Shown here piece after piece: positions 52,422 through 60,890 of a DNA stretch of 64,000 nucleotides (its first letter is position 1; each line of letters starts with the position of its first letter). Location of the stretch: positions 1,736,001 through 1,800,000 of the forward strand of contig OZ252022.1 of assembly GCA_965247615.1 (NCBI GenBank). Reading direction: 5' to 3'. The translations under genes were made by a program, and so were the position numbers. The notes under the pieces were generated by a model. It was not told the DNA's origin, did no database searches, and worked only from the letters and a program-made list of their open reading frames with translations. The DNA comes from G965197715 sp965247615. GTDB taxonomy: Bacteria > Chloroflexota > Dehalococcoidia > Lucifugimonadales > UBA1127.

Positions 52422-52669
52422 GGGCGGGGGAGGCACCGGAACCAGGAGCACCTTCCGTTCCTTCGCGACGAGACTTCGATGCAAACTTGGAGTCAACGCA
52501 AACGCCCCACACTACTTCTTCCCCAAGGCTCGCGTCGGCTACGGCATGGGGAAGGCGCTAGTCTCCAACCAGCGAACCCCTAATCCTTGATGCAATCATT
52601 CTCAAGGCCTGTCAACGTCCTTCACCAGTTGGCTCCAACAGTTGCGACAGCTCAGCCTGCTAGGTAGTG

Positions 52670-54259
52670 CTATAAGCTGTTAGGAGCAAAAACATCCTCG
52701 TATAACTCTTGGTAGACCTCTTCCGTTTCCCGGAGTGCCCACGCCAAATGCGCCAAGGCGAACTCTTTGGGGCCTCTGCCCGGCCTCGATACTCCTTGTG
52801 TTCTTCGGATCTTTTCAAAGAAGCTTTGTAGATGGTTACCCATCTTCATGTCGTCTTCCCTGGGATTCGAGAAGGGATATTCTTCGAGAGTGCTATTAAT
52901 AGCCGCATCTTGTGCACCGACATTCTGAAGAGCTTTACGAACGACTGCTTCATCCCAAAGATAGTTCTCTATCTCTCGACGCCGCAATACTCGTATACCT
53001 CGACCAATTGCGTCATCTCGAGATACCTCGGGCATGTCGTCTCGATCAATCAGTCTCCAGATATTAACGCTAGGGACAACGGCCTCCAGGACAGGAATCA
53101 CGTCGCCTTTTTCTACAGCACTCGCGCTACCGCGGGCAACAAATAGAGTCTCGGGATGTGACTCTTCAAAGACTCTATTGTAGATCCTCGCATCTGTAGC
53201 CTCGCTTCCTTCGCACAGAACTATGCAGTCTGGTGCCACCAGGCCCGCAAGATCGCTTTGCAATACATCGTATATCTTACGGAAAAAGCTTCGATTGGGA
53301 ATGGTAGGAGTTAAGTTCACAGGCCCATCGAAGTCATGACCTGAGAAGTCCAGGAACGTTACATTATTGTTGTTCCCACTCAGTTCTACTGCTTTGCGAA
53401 CAAAACCAGTGGAGTGCGTGGCAATCCACAGTTGACTTTCATCCGGGATCATGTTAAGCAGTACTTCAAGGAGTCGCCCATGAATTGCGGATGCAACATG
53501 GGATTCGGGTTCATCTATACAGTATATGGCATCAGGGTACTCACTCCGTTTGACGAAGATATCAAGAAGCAGATCAAACGCGGCTTTCTCGCCACCAGAT
53601 AGGTTCTTGTAATGGAAGTCTTTAACAGATCCCTTTCTGAATCGGAAGGTTCCGGAGTCAATGACGGCACCCAAATCCTGAAGGCTAAGGACTGGCTCAT
53701 CAAACAGAGTTTCCAATGCTAACTTTATCTCTCCCAGAGCATCTTTGCGGAATTGGCCCAAGGACTTGTCCTCAGGTTCACTACTAAGGGCACCATGCAA
53801 TGCACTGCGGCCTAGTCTGTTGAAGTTGTCTGATACCGGTTGGTCTTGGTCGATGATGCGCTGAAAGCGAACAGATTGGTAGGCGGGCTTGACAGGTCCC
53901 AGGTTAGTGTTGGAAAAATCTCCTTCATGCCTATAGGGGGACCTAATGTTAAATGCTCTTGACCAATCGGTCGCCTCCGAATCCAGCTTGATGTCGACCA
54001 AATTGGCGACCTCCCGAGTGGTGTTGGGATGGGTATCTGCGGTCTCTTCCTTAAGAAGATACCCGCCATAGATGCCGTCCCTTAGCCGCAAATTGTTGCT
54101 CTGTGACTGCGATTTAAGGAGGAAGGCATCAAAAACTGAAGACTTCCCTGAGCCGTTTGGCCCAACCATGACGACTAGGCGAGCTGAGTGAGGGATGTCG
54201 GTGATGTGAAGATCAGTAAAGCGCTTGTAATTCCTTAGATGAACGCTTGTGATTCGCAT
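52670..54259 (-). CDS. AAA (SMC/ABC-like) ATPase with C-terminal TOPRIM/DUF4435-like domain
   Basis: About 529 residues. MRITSVHLRNYKRF and VVMVGPNGSGKSSVFDAF give the SMC-type start and Walker A; KNLSGGEKAAFDLLLDIF is the ABC signature; AIYCIDEPESHV is Walker B; LWIATHSTGFV the switch His. The C-terminal part (IVLCEGSEATDARIYNR, WRLIDRDDMPE, RRREIENYLWDE) resembles TOPRIM/DUF4435 modules of OLD nucleases and PARIS defence proteins. The gene is visibly richer in A+T than its neighbours, suggesting recent transfer. Anti-phage function is inference; no partner gene is adjacent. Confidence 0.82.
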   Translation of the reverse strand: MRITSVHLRNYKRFTDLHITDIPHSARLVVMVGPNGSGKSSVFDAFLLKSQSQSNNLRLRDGIYGGYLLKEETADTHPNTTREVANLVDIKLDSEATDWSRAFNIRSPYRHEGDFSNTNLGPVKPAYQSVRFQRIIDQDQPVSDNFNRLGRSALHGALSSEPEDKSLGQFRKDALGEIKLALETLFDEPVLSLQDLGAVIDSGTFRFRKGSVKDFHYKNLSGGEKAAFDLLLDIFVKRSEYPDAIYCIDEPESHVASAIHGRLLEVLLNMIPDESQLWIATHSTGFVRKAVELSGNNNNVTFLDFSGHDFDGPVNLTPTIPNRSFFRKIYDVLQSDLAGLVAPDCIVLCEGSEATDARIYNRVFEESHPETLFVARGSASAVEKGDVIPVLEAVVPSVNIWRLIDRDDMPEVSRDDAIGRGIRVLRRREIENYLWDEAVVRKALQNVGAQDAAINSTLEEYPFSNPREDDMKMGNHLQSFFEKIRRTQGVSRPGRGPKEFALAHLAWALRETEEVYQELYEDVFAPNSL

Positions 54260-54277
54260 ATCTCGCCTTCTGCTCAA

Positions 54278-54707
54278 GCGCCACCGTTACCAAAGCTGCT
54301 AGCGCACAGGGTTGGTGCAGGAAGACACAGATTCCGTTTGTCGACGGCGACGGAGTACTTCAGCTACAAGAACCGTCCCTATATTTCTATAGGCTTGGGC
54401 CTGCTGTCAAGGCCACCGTCGGGCTGAGGTGCTGCTGGGGAGCTGCGAGCAGTGTCAACTCCCTTCGCAAACCGGCTAACCGCCGTTAGTGGCGGTGCCT
54501 ATGAGGGGATACCGTCCGGGCGGGCTCTAGTGCCGTGCGCGAGTGGTAACTTAGCCGAGGACGTCACTCCTGACCATGCGGCGCTTTCAAGTCCACCGCA
54601 CAGTCATACCGAAGCCTCAGGCGTCCATCGTGTACTGCAGACCCCTCGGCGGCTAATCGCGCCGCAGCCCACTGCCGGGATGCCAAGGGTAGCGAACTGG
54701 CGCGGAC
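54278..54707. other. Intergenic region upstream of the low-G+C ATPase
   Basis: About 430 bases without a supported gene. On the minus strand a TTGACA (54410-54405) and AT-rich TATAGA/TATAGG boxes near 54394-54380 lie upstream of the ATPase but with unsuitable spacing. A small hairpin ACCGCC/GGCGGT lies near 54478-54497. Confidence 0.4.
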
Positions 54708-55850
54708 CTAGCTCTCGCCGTCGTAGGTCCAGGCGTACTCGCGGTCGGTGTAGGCGCGGTCGGGCATGAGGCTGGTCATGCCGCGCTGGGCCAGCTCTGA
54801 CTCGAACTTCTCCCTGATGAACGGGTCCTCGTCCGGGTACTCGAACTGGTCGCGCTGGCGGTCTTCGAGGCGCTCGCTCTGGCCGGTGGCCCTGGGCGCG
54901 TGGAAGGCGAGGTAGCGGGCGGGGATCTTGCCCACGTTGAAGTGCTGGTGGAACCAGCGGTTGGGGGGGACGAAGACGCTGGCCTCATGCCAGGGGACGA
55001 TAACACGCTCGCCGCCCTCCGGCCACATGATGGAGTAGCCCTCCCCTCCTGGGATGACAATGACGACGCCGGGGCCGTGGCGGTGCCCCTTCTTGTACGT
55101 CTGCGAGGGAAAGACGGACATATGGCTCCACATGGTGGACTTGGCAAACTGGACGCCCACGCGGTGCCCGCCGGCGCCGCGCTCCTGATAGGTGTGCAGC
55201 TTGTCCCACGCGCCCATGTCCGGGAAGAACCTGCCGTGCCAGACCACGCGGCCCGCGGCGGCGCCCCTTGGGTTCTGGGCGGGCATGCTCTTGGCCTCCG
55301 AGTAGGGGTCTTCCCCTTCTTTGCCGAAGATGTCCAGGTCCACGTAGGGGTTGTTGAAGAAGAAGTTGGCGTCCGGGACGATGGCCATGGATAGGGGCAG
55401 GTAGTTGTAGTGGAGCAGGCGGACGCGCTCGCTGCCGTGGGTATTGGTGAGCTGGTAGCTGTAGTTGCGGGGAACGATGAACATGCTGTGCTTTTCCCAC
55501 TCGAAGGTGCGCTTGGGCCCGGCGCCCTCAGCCCAGACGGTGGACAGGCCGCGGCCCTCGACGACGTAGATGACCTCGTCGAGGGCGAAGCGCTGGGGCG
55601 GGAGGGTCTTGGTGGGGGCGATCTCGGTGACGCGCGCTTCCGTGACGCCCTCCTGGCCGGCGAGGACGAGGAAGGCGGCGTCGCACTCGCGCTCCGGCCA
55701 CGGGCCGAGCTCGAGGGTGCGCAGGTCTTCGACGTAGTAGCCTCGATGGATGGGGATGCCCACGGTGGCAATCCACTGCTCGTAGGGGGTGGGTGGACCG
55801 GCCGCGCCGGCCGCCGGGGCCTGTTGGCTCTGGCCGCTGATCGTCGTCAT
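54708..55850 (-). CDS. Bicupin protein, gentisate 1,2-dioxygenase-like (copy 1)
   Basis: A 380-residue double cupin. The N-terminal cupin (RFALDEVIYVVEGRGLSTVW) lacks the HxH metal ligands. The C-terminal cupin has YKKGHRHGPGVVIVIPGGEG and PPNRWFHQHFNVG, with HxH and the second-motif His, so one metal site is likely. Gentisate and salicylate ring-cleaving dioxygenases share this plan. ATG 55850 follows CAGGAGG, ruling out the longer upstream frame. A paralog lies at 56871-57980 with an SDR between them on the other strand. Confidence 0.85.
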   Translation of the reverse strand: MTTISGQSQQAPAAGAAGPPTPYEQWIATVGIPIHRGYYVEDLRTLELGPWPERECDAAFLVLAGQEGVTEARVTEIAPTKTLPPQRFALDEVIYVVEGRGLSTVWAEGAGPKRTFEWEKHSMFIVPRNYSYQLTNTHGSERVRLLHYNYLPLSMAIVPDANFFFNNPYVDLDIFGKEGEDPYSEAKSMPAQNPRGAAAGRVVWHGRFFPDMGAWDKLHTYQERGAGGHRVGVQFAKSTMWSHMSVFPSQTYKKGHRHGPGVVIVIPGGEGYSIMWPEGGERVIVPWHEASVFVPPNRWFHQHFNVGKIPARYLAFHAPRATGQSERLEDRQRDQFEYPDEDPFIREKFESELAQRGMTSLMPDRAYTDREYAWTYDGES

Positions 55851-56062
55851 GAAGTTGCCTCCTGTTTGCAGGCGGGGCGGCCCGCTCCCAATAGCGGGCG
55901 CCGCCGAGCGGTTTCCAAGCGTCGAATGCGCCGTGATGGTAGTCTCCGCCCCCAGGCATGTCAACCTGGGAGACAGGGCTTGAGTCGCCGGGGCGTACGG
56001 CGTATGGTACCGCATCAGGGAGCGGCGACAGCGGTGTCCGCCATCCGCAGCGGGGGGTAGAG

Positions 56063-56860
56063 ATGGACGTGCAGTACGACTTCAGGGGGAAGGTGTGCAT
56101 GGTATCGGGGGGGAGCCGGGGCATCGGCTTCGCGACGGCGCAGGCGTTCGTCCGGGCCGGGGCCAGCGCGGCGATAGCGGCGCGGACGCCCGCAGGCGTG
56201 GAGGAGGCGGTGGGAGAGCTGGAGGAGCTGGCGAGTCAGGCCGGGGCCGGGGGGCGGGTCCTGGGGGTAGCGGCGGACTTGTCCGAGGCGGAGGGCGCGG
56301 CCCGTTTCGTGGACGACACGGTTGGCCGGTTTGGGGGCGCCGACATCCTGGTCAACTGCGCCGGCGGTTCCCTGGGGGCGCCCTTTCTGGAGCTGGCGGA
56401 CGAGCCGCTGCTGGCGGGGTGGCAGCTGAAGCTCCTGGGCGCCATTCGGCTCACGCGGGCGATGACGCCAATCATGGAGGCCCGGGGCGGCGGGGCAGTG
56501 GTCAGCATCGGCGGGGGCGCCCATCCGGGCCCAGACGGGGTTATCGCGGCCACGACGTGCAGCGCCATGCAGGCATTCACGCGGGCCGTGGCCTCCGACC
56601 TGGCGCCACGCGGCATCAGCATCAACATCATTCACCCGGGGTCGGTGCGCACGCGGAGGCTCCTGGGCAACGCCGAGCGGCGGGCGCAGCGGCTGGGCGT
56701 GCCCGTAGAGCAGGTGCTCCAGGAGCAGGCGGCCAGGATTCCCACGGGCCACGTGACGGAACCGGACGAGATTGCCTCTCTGGTCCTGTTCCTGGCGAGC
56801 CAGCGCGTCGTCAACCTGACGGGCGCCGAGATTGTCATCGACGGGGGCGCCGCGCGGTGA
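56063..56860 (+). CDS. SDR-family protein lacking the catalytic Tyr-Lys pair (second)
   Basis: A 265-residue SDR. MVSGGSRGIGFATAQAFVRA is the cofactor loop and DILVNCAGGSLGAPF replaces the usual NNAG. The helix normally carrying YxxxK reads IAATTCSAMQAFTRAVA; aligned on QAFTRAV, Ala and Cys take the places of Tyr and Lys. The C-terminal NLTGAEIVIDGGAA is intact. It lies between the two bicupin genes on the opposite strand. Non-enzymatic binding or a changed mechanism is possible. Confidence 0.85.
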   Translation: MDVQYDFRGKVCMVSGGSRGIGFATAQAFVRAGASAAIAARTPAGVEEAVGELEELASQAGAGGRVLGVAADLSEAEGAARFVDDTVGRFGGADILVNCAGGSLGAPFLELADEPLLAGWQLKLLGAIRLTRAMTPIMEARGGGAVVSIGGGAHPGPDGVIAATTCSAMQAFTRAVASDLAPRGISINIIHPGSVRTRRLLGNAERRAQRLGVPVEQVLQEQAARIPTGHVTEPDEIASLVLFLASQRVVNLTGAEIVIDGGAAR

Positions 56861-56870
56861 CGCCGGGGAG

Positions 56871-57980
56871 CTAAAGCTCCGGCATGCCGGACTCGATGCC
56901 TCGCTCGGCGAGCTCGTCGAGGAACATGGCGCGCACGGCGGGGTCCTCGTCCTCGAACTCGATCTGTATGCCGCCGGTGTTGCGGTACCGAGCGCCGCGG
57001 GCGCCGGTATAGCGTGGGTTCCCGAAGCGCAGGACCAGGTAGCGCAGGGGCTCCCGGCTCAGGTTGAAGTGCTGATGGTAGCCGGAGCCCGGGGACACGA
57101 GAGAGCCCCCGTGATAGTCGATGCGCTCGAGGGGCACGCCTGGGGCGGGCTGGACGCCCGCCGGCCACTGGACGTCGTAGCCTTCGCCGTTGAGGAAGAG
57201 GTATGCGACACCGGAGACCAGGCCGGCCGAGATTCGCGGGTACTCCCCGGTGTGGGCCTTCTTGTAGGTGCCGCGGGGGAACTCGGAGACGTGGCAGATG
57301 AGGTGGCCCCCGGCCATGAGGTACATCATGTTGGCGCCGGGCCCTCGCGCCTCCCACCTGTCCAGTTGCACGCCGCGGACGTCGGCGATGAAGTTGGTCT
57401 CCGCGAAGCGGTCTTCCAGCTTGCGCTCCTCGCCACTGAAGTAGCGCGGGTCCTCGGCGTTGAAGCGCTCGGGGAAGACCATGGGGCAATCGAAGACCAG
57501 CTCGGGGCTGGCGTAGAGGTTGAAGGCGGTGGGTGCGTTGGTTGCGGCGTAGAGGCGCGCGGTCTCATAGCCCTGACCGTTGTAGATCTCGTGCCAGGCG
57601 TTGAGGGGGATGGAGAAGACGCTCCCCTCCTTCCACTCAAAGGTATGCTTGGGCCCTCCCTCATTCCAGACCGTCGTCGCCCCCTGGCCCTTGACGACGT
57701 AGAAGATCTCCTCGTACATGTGCTTCTCGGCGTTGAAGGTGCCGCCGGGCGGGATGTCGCAGAGGTAGCGAATTGTGCCGGGGCTGTTGATGATGGAGCC
57801 TTCCACGGGGTCATCGGTGAGGTCCAGCAGGGCGGCGTTGCAGCCTGTGCGTTCCCAGGGCTGCAGCTCCACGGTCTGGATGTCGTCGACCATCTGCTGG
57901 GTGAGCACGCTGATGCCTTCGTCGTGGACCCACTTCTCGTAGGGTGTCAGTTTCCAGAGCTCGTAGCGTTCGGTCGTCAT
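56871..57980 (-). CDS. Bicupin protein, gentisate 1,2-dioxygenase-like (copy 2)
   Basis: A 369-residue double cupin, paralogous to 54708-55850. Here the N-terminal cupin is better preserved (FNAEKHMYEEIFYVVKGQGA, then PLNAWHEIYNG), while the C-terminal one reads YKKAHTGEYPRI and GSGYHQHFNLS. So the likely metal site has shifted relative to copy 1. Both begin with a short PYE-W helix (TPYEKWVHDEGI here). GAGGAGGATGGCCC precedes ATG 57980. It probably cleaves or binds an aromatic acid. Confidence 0.85.
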   Translation of the reverse strand: MTTERYELWKLTPYEKWVHDEGISVLTQQMVDDIQTVELQPWERTGCNAALLDLTDDPVEGSIINSPGTIRYLCDIPPGGTFNAEKHMYEEIFYVVKGQGATTVWNEGGPKHTFEWKEGSVFSIPLNAWHEIYNGQGYETARLYAATNAPTAFNLYASPELVFDCPMVFPERFNAEDPRYFSGEERKLEDRFAETNFIADVRGVQLDRWEARGPGANMMYLMAGGHLICHVSEFPRGTYKKAHTGEYPRISAGLVSGVAYLFLNGEGYDVQWPAGVQPAPGVPLERIDYHGGSLVSPGSGYHQHFNLSREPLRYLVLRFGNPRYTGARGARYRNTGGIQIEFEDEDPAVRAMFLDELAERGIESGMPEL

Positions 57981-58141
57981 GGGCCATCCTCCTCTTCTAT
58001 TCCGGGGCGCGCGGCGCTTGCGCGCACGAGTGCGCCGCGGCGTCGCAACGAATCATAGCACGTCCAGCGGCTTTGGGTCGCTAGCCGCGACGATTGCGGG
58101 GGTGGGTTGGGGCGGGGCCGCTGCTCTGAGTGGACGCCGTG

Positions 58142-59038
58142 TCATGCGCCATTCCCGCGACGCAGGGGCGCAATAACCTCCTCGCCGAAGCGGCGGAGCT
58201 GCTCCAGCGCATCGGGGCCGCGGAAGAAGAGATGGAAGGTATCGACTCCGGCCTCGGCGTAGCGGTGGACCGTCTCCAGGATACGGGAGGGTGATCCGAC
58301 GAGGCCGCCCTGGCCGGCGGCGGAACCGTCCTCGCCGACGCGGCCCGCGCCGTTGAGCACGCGGCGGAGGATGCGCGGGTCCCGGCCAGCCTGGACTGCG
58401 CCCTCCTCCAGCTGCCGGAGCAGGCCCGCGAGCTCCTCCATGGAAGACGGCCAGCCGCGGCTCTTGATCCAACCGTCGCCCTGGGCCCCGGCGTAGCGGA
58501 GCATCCGCGGGCCCGCGGCGCCGACGATGATGGGGATGGCGCCGCGCACGGGTCCGGGCACGGCCACGGCGCCCTGCACATGAAAGCTGCGGCCCTGGTA
58601 GGTGAAGGGCTGGCCAGATCTCCACATGCCCCGCATGATGGCCACGGCGTCCTGAAAGTCGGCGACTCTTTCTGCCGGCGTTCCGTAGCGGACGCCGTAG
58701 GCTTCGTACAGGGGCTGCGACCGCGCCCCGCCGACGCCCAGGGTCAGCTCCACGCGGCCGCCTGTGATGGAGTCCAGGGTCGCGGCCATCTTGGCCAGCA
58801 GCGCGGGGTTGCGATAGGGGACGTTCAGGGTGACGTGCGTGAGGACCAGACGATGGGTGAGGGCGCCGACTACGGAGGCCAGGGTCCAGGCCTCCATATC
58901 CGACTCCTGAGGGCTGTCGTCAAAGGCGACCGTATCGAAGCCCGCCTCTTCGGCGGCGCGCACCTGGACAAGCAGGTCGCCAAAGGGCAAGCCACGTGGA
59001 TTGAAGCCGAAGCGGATGGGGTTCAGGGTCCGCGGCAT
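58142..59038 (-). CDS. LLM-class (luciferase-like) flavin-dependent oxidoreductase
   Basis: A 298-residue TIM-barrel oxidoreductase. RFGFNPRGLPFGDLLVQVRA opens it, AEEAGFDTVAFDD and LTHVTLNVPYRNPALLAKMA follow the family pattern, LTLGVGGARSQPLYEAYG is the cofactor region and IPIIVGAAGPRMLRYAGAQG the late strand. These enzymes use FMN or F420; the F420 subgroup is common in Chloroflexota and Actinobacteria. The neighbouring bicupins suggest an aromatic or xenobiotic substrate (inference). Confidence 0.88.
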   Translation of the reverse strand: MPRTLNPIRFGFNPRGLPFGDLLVQVRAAEEAGFDTVAFDDSPQESDMEAWTLASVVGALTHRLVLTHVTLNVPYRNPALLAKMAATLDSITGGRVELTLGVGGARSQPLYEAYGVRYGTPAERVADFQDAVAIMRGMWRSGQPFTYQGRSFHVQGAVAVPGPVRGAIPIIVGAAGPRMLRYAGAQGDGWIKSRGWPSSMEELAGLLRQLEEGAVQAGRDPRILRRVLNGAGRVGEDGSAAGQGGLVGSPSRILETVHRYAEAGVDTFHLFFRGPDALEQLRRFGEEVIAPLRRGNGA

Positions 59039-59116
59039 TACGTGCTTCTCTCCCGAGGTGCAATCCCTGCCTGTGCGCGCGCTGGGCTGGTACTCCCCGG
59101 GGCTGGAGCGCAGGCC

Positions 59117-60109
59117 TCAGGTGCGGTCCCCTTCGTATTCGACGGGGTTGTAGCACGCGAAGACGTGCTCCGGCTCGAACTCCCGCAGCGCCGGATGCGG
59201 GTTGATACGGCACTCAACGGTGGCCTTGCGGCATCGGGGCAGGAAGGGGCACTGGTCCGGGAGGTCGATGAGGTCCGGGGGCAGACCGGGGATGGAGAGA
59301 AGGGTGTCCACGTCCTGGTCCACCCTGGGCAGGGCCTGAAAGAGATTCCAGGTGTAGGGATGCACGGGGTGGCGGAAGATGCTGTCGCGGTAGCCGGATT
59401 CCAGGATCTTCCCAGCATACATCACGGCAACTTCGTCGGCCATCTGTGCCACGACGCCCATGTCGTGGGTGATGAGGAGGATGGAGGTGCCCCGCTCCCG
59501 CTGAAGCCGCTTGAGCCGCTGGAGGATCTCCGCCTGGAGGGTCACGTCGAGGTTGGAGGTGGGCTCGTCGGCGATGAGCAGCCTGGGCTCCGGGGTCAGG
59601 GCCATTGCCAGCATGACCCGCTGGGCCATACCGCCGCTCAGCTGGAAGGGATAGGTCTCCATGAGGCGCGAGGGCTCGGGGAGGCCCATCTCCTTCAGGA
59701 GGCCCTCGCAGAGTTGGCGGGCGCTGGCGGAGGAGATGTCCGAGTGCGCCTGGAGGATCTCCTCCATCTGCTGGCCCACGGTGATGACGGGGTTTAGGGC
59801 AGCGGTTGCGTCCTGGAAGACGATGGAAATTTCGTTGCCCCGGATATGGCGTATCTCGCTGTCGCTCAGGTCGGCCATGCGGCGGCCGCGGAACCAGACC
59901 TCGCCCTGGACGATGCGTCCGGGGTAGGGCACGAGGCGCAGGATGGAGAGGGCGGTCATGCTCTTGCCGGAGCCGCTTTCTCCCACCAGGGCCAGCACCT
60001 GGCCCTCATGCATGGTCAGGTCAATGCCGCTGATCGCCTTGACGATTCCCTCACGGGAGTAGAAGTACATGTGGAGGTCTTTGATCTCCAGCAGCTGTGA
60101 AGGGGTCAT
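59117..60109 (-). CDS. Oligopeptide-type ABC transporter ATP-binding protein (DppD/OppD family)
   Basis: A 330-residue ATPase. LALVGESGSGKSMTALSILR is Walker A, FQLSGGMAQRVMLAMAL the signature, LLIADEPTSNLDVTLQAEIL Walker B with the D-loop, and ITHDMGVVAQMADEVAVMYA the H-loop. The C-terminal oligopeptide extension with a Cys cluster (QCPFLPRCRKATVECR) is intact; in this family it binds an iron-sulfur cluster. No permease or DppF partner is adjacent. The permeases at 10586-12471 lack an ATPase, so a distant pairing is possible but unproven. Confidence 0.92.
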   Translation of the reverse strand: MTPSQLLEIKDLHMYFYSREGIVKAISGIDLTMHEGQVLALVGESGSGKSMTALSILRLVPYPGRIVQGEVWFRGRRMADLSDSEIRHIRGNEISIVFQDATAALNPVITVGQQMEEILQAHSDISSASARQLCEGLLKEMGLPEPSRLMETYPFQLSGGMAQRVMLAMALTPEPRLLIADEPTSNLDVTLQAEILQRLKRLQRERGTSILLITHDMGVVAQMADEVAVMYAGKILESGYRDSIFRHPVHPYTWNLFQALPRVDQDVDTLLSIPGLPPDLIDLPDQCPFLPRCRKATVECRINPHPALREFEPEHVFACYNPVEYEGDRT

Positions 60110-60126
60110 GCGGGTGCTGTCTCCAA

Positions 60127-60792
60127 TCAGAGCGACGCGGCGGCGGCCCAGGGAATTCGAAGAGCAGTGGGATGGTACCGACCTGCGCGGAGCTCCCGGA
60201 TGAGGTCAGAGAGGTCTCGGATTGGGGCGTCGAACTCCGTAGCGAAGGTGCCGACGTCGGCGGCGCTGTGGGCGTCGCTGGCGCCGGTGCCGAAGGCGTC
60301 GAGCCGCTGCCGGATGGCCTGCGAGAAGCGGTTCTGGGCCTCCGAGCCCCGCCCGTTGTGGGTCTCCACCGCGCGGGACATGGCAAGTACGGGGTCCAGC
60401 GATGCCCTATCGACCGCCTCCTGGAAGCGGTCAGGGGGGGCGTCCCTTTCACGGCGATACCGGCCCCGGTAGGGGTGCGCGATCACCATGGCTCCCCCGG
60501 CCTGGTCCACTAGCCCCTTGACGAAGGACGCGCGGTGCATCCCGAAGATGTAGCGGTCCAAGCCGTAGACCAGCAGGTGCCCTTCCTCGGTGGTCACCTC
60601 GCAACCTGGGAGCACGAGCAGACCGTATTGCCGTGACCACTCTTCGAGGGTCTCGGGGTCCCAAAAGCCGTCGTGCTCGGTCAGACAGACCCCGTCCAAG
60701 CCAGCCTGCTTCGCGTGACGGAGCAGGGTGTCGGGCTCCAGGACGCTGTCCTGGGACTTGGGGAACGTGTGGGTGTGGAGGTCAATGAGCAC
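60127..60792 (-). CDS. PHP-domain metal-dependent phosphoesterase
   Basis: A 221-residue PHP protein. MLIDLHTHTFPKSQDSV gives the HxH ligands, GVCLTEHDGFWDP the next His-Asp, LPGCEVTTEEGHLLVYGLD the Glu/His pair, MVIAHPYRG another His, and GASDAHSAADVGTFATEFD the last set. All trinuclear metal ligands appear present. Such proteins are phosphatases or nucleases of the YciV/RNase AM type. The start is GTG 60792. It lies 17 bases upstream of the ABC ATPase gene in the same direction. Confidence 0.9.
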   Translation of the reverse strand: MLIDLHTHTFPKSQDSVLEPDTLLRHAKQAGLDGVCLTEHDGFWDPETLEEWSRQYGLLVLPGCEVTTEEGHLLVYGLDRYIFGMHRASFVKGLVDQAGGAMVIAHPYRGRYRRERDAPPDRFQEAVDRASLDPVLAMSRAVETHNGRGSEAQNRFSQAIRQRLDAFGTGASDAHSAADVGTFATEFDAPIRDLSDLIRELRAGRYHPTALRIPWAAAASL

Positions 60793-60890
60793 AGAAGGCT
60801 TTCAGCGGGCACGGTGGACTCCCCCAAGTGTTGCACCGGCTTGGCCGGTCGTCAAGGCCGCGCGGCAGGGGGCGCTGGCGCCGGCCGGCC

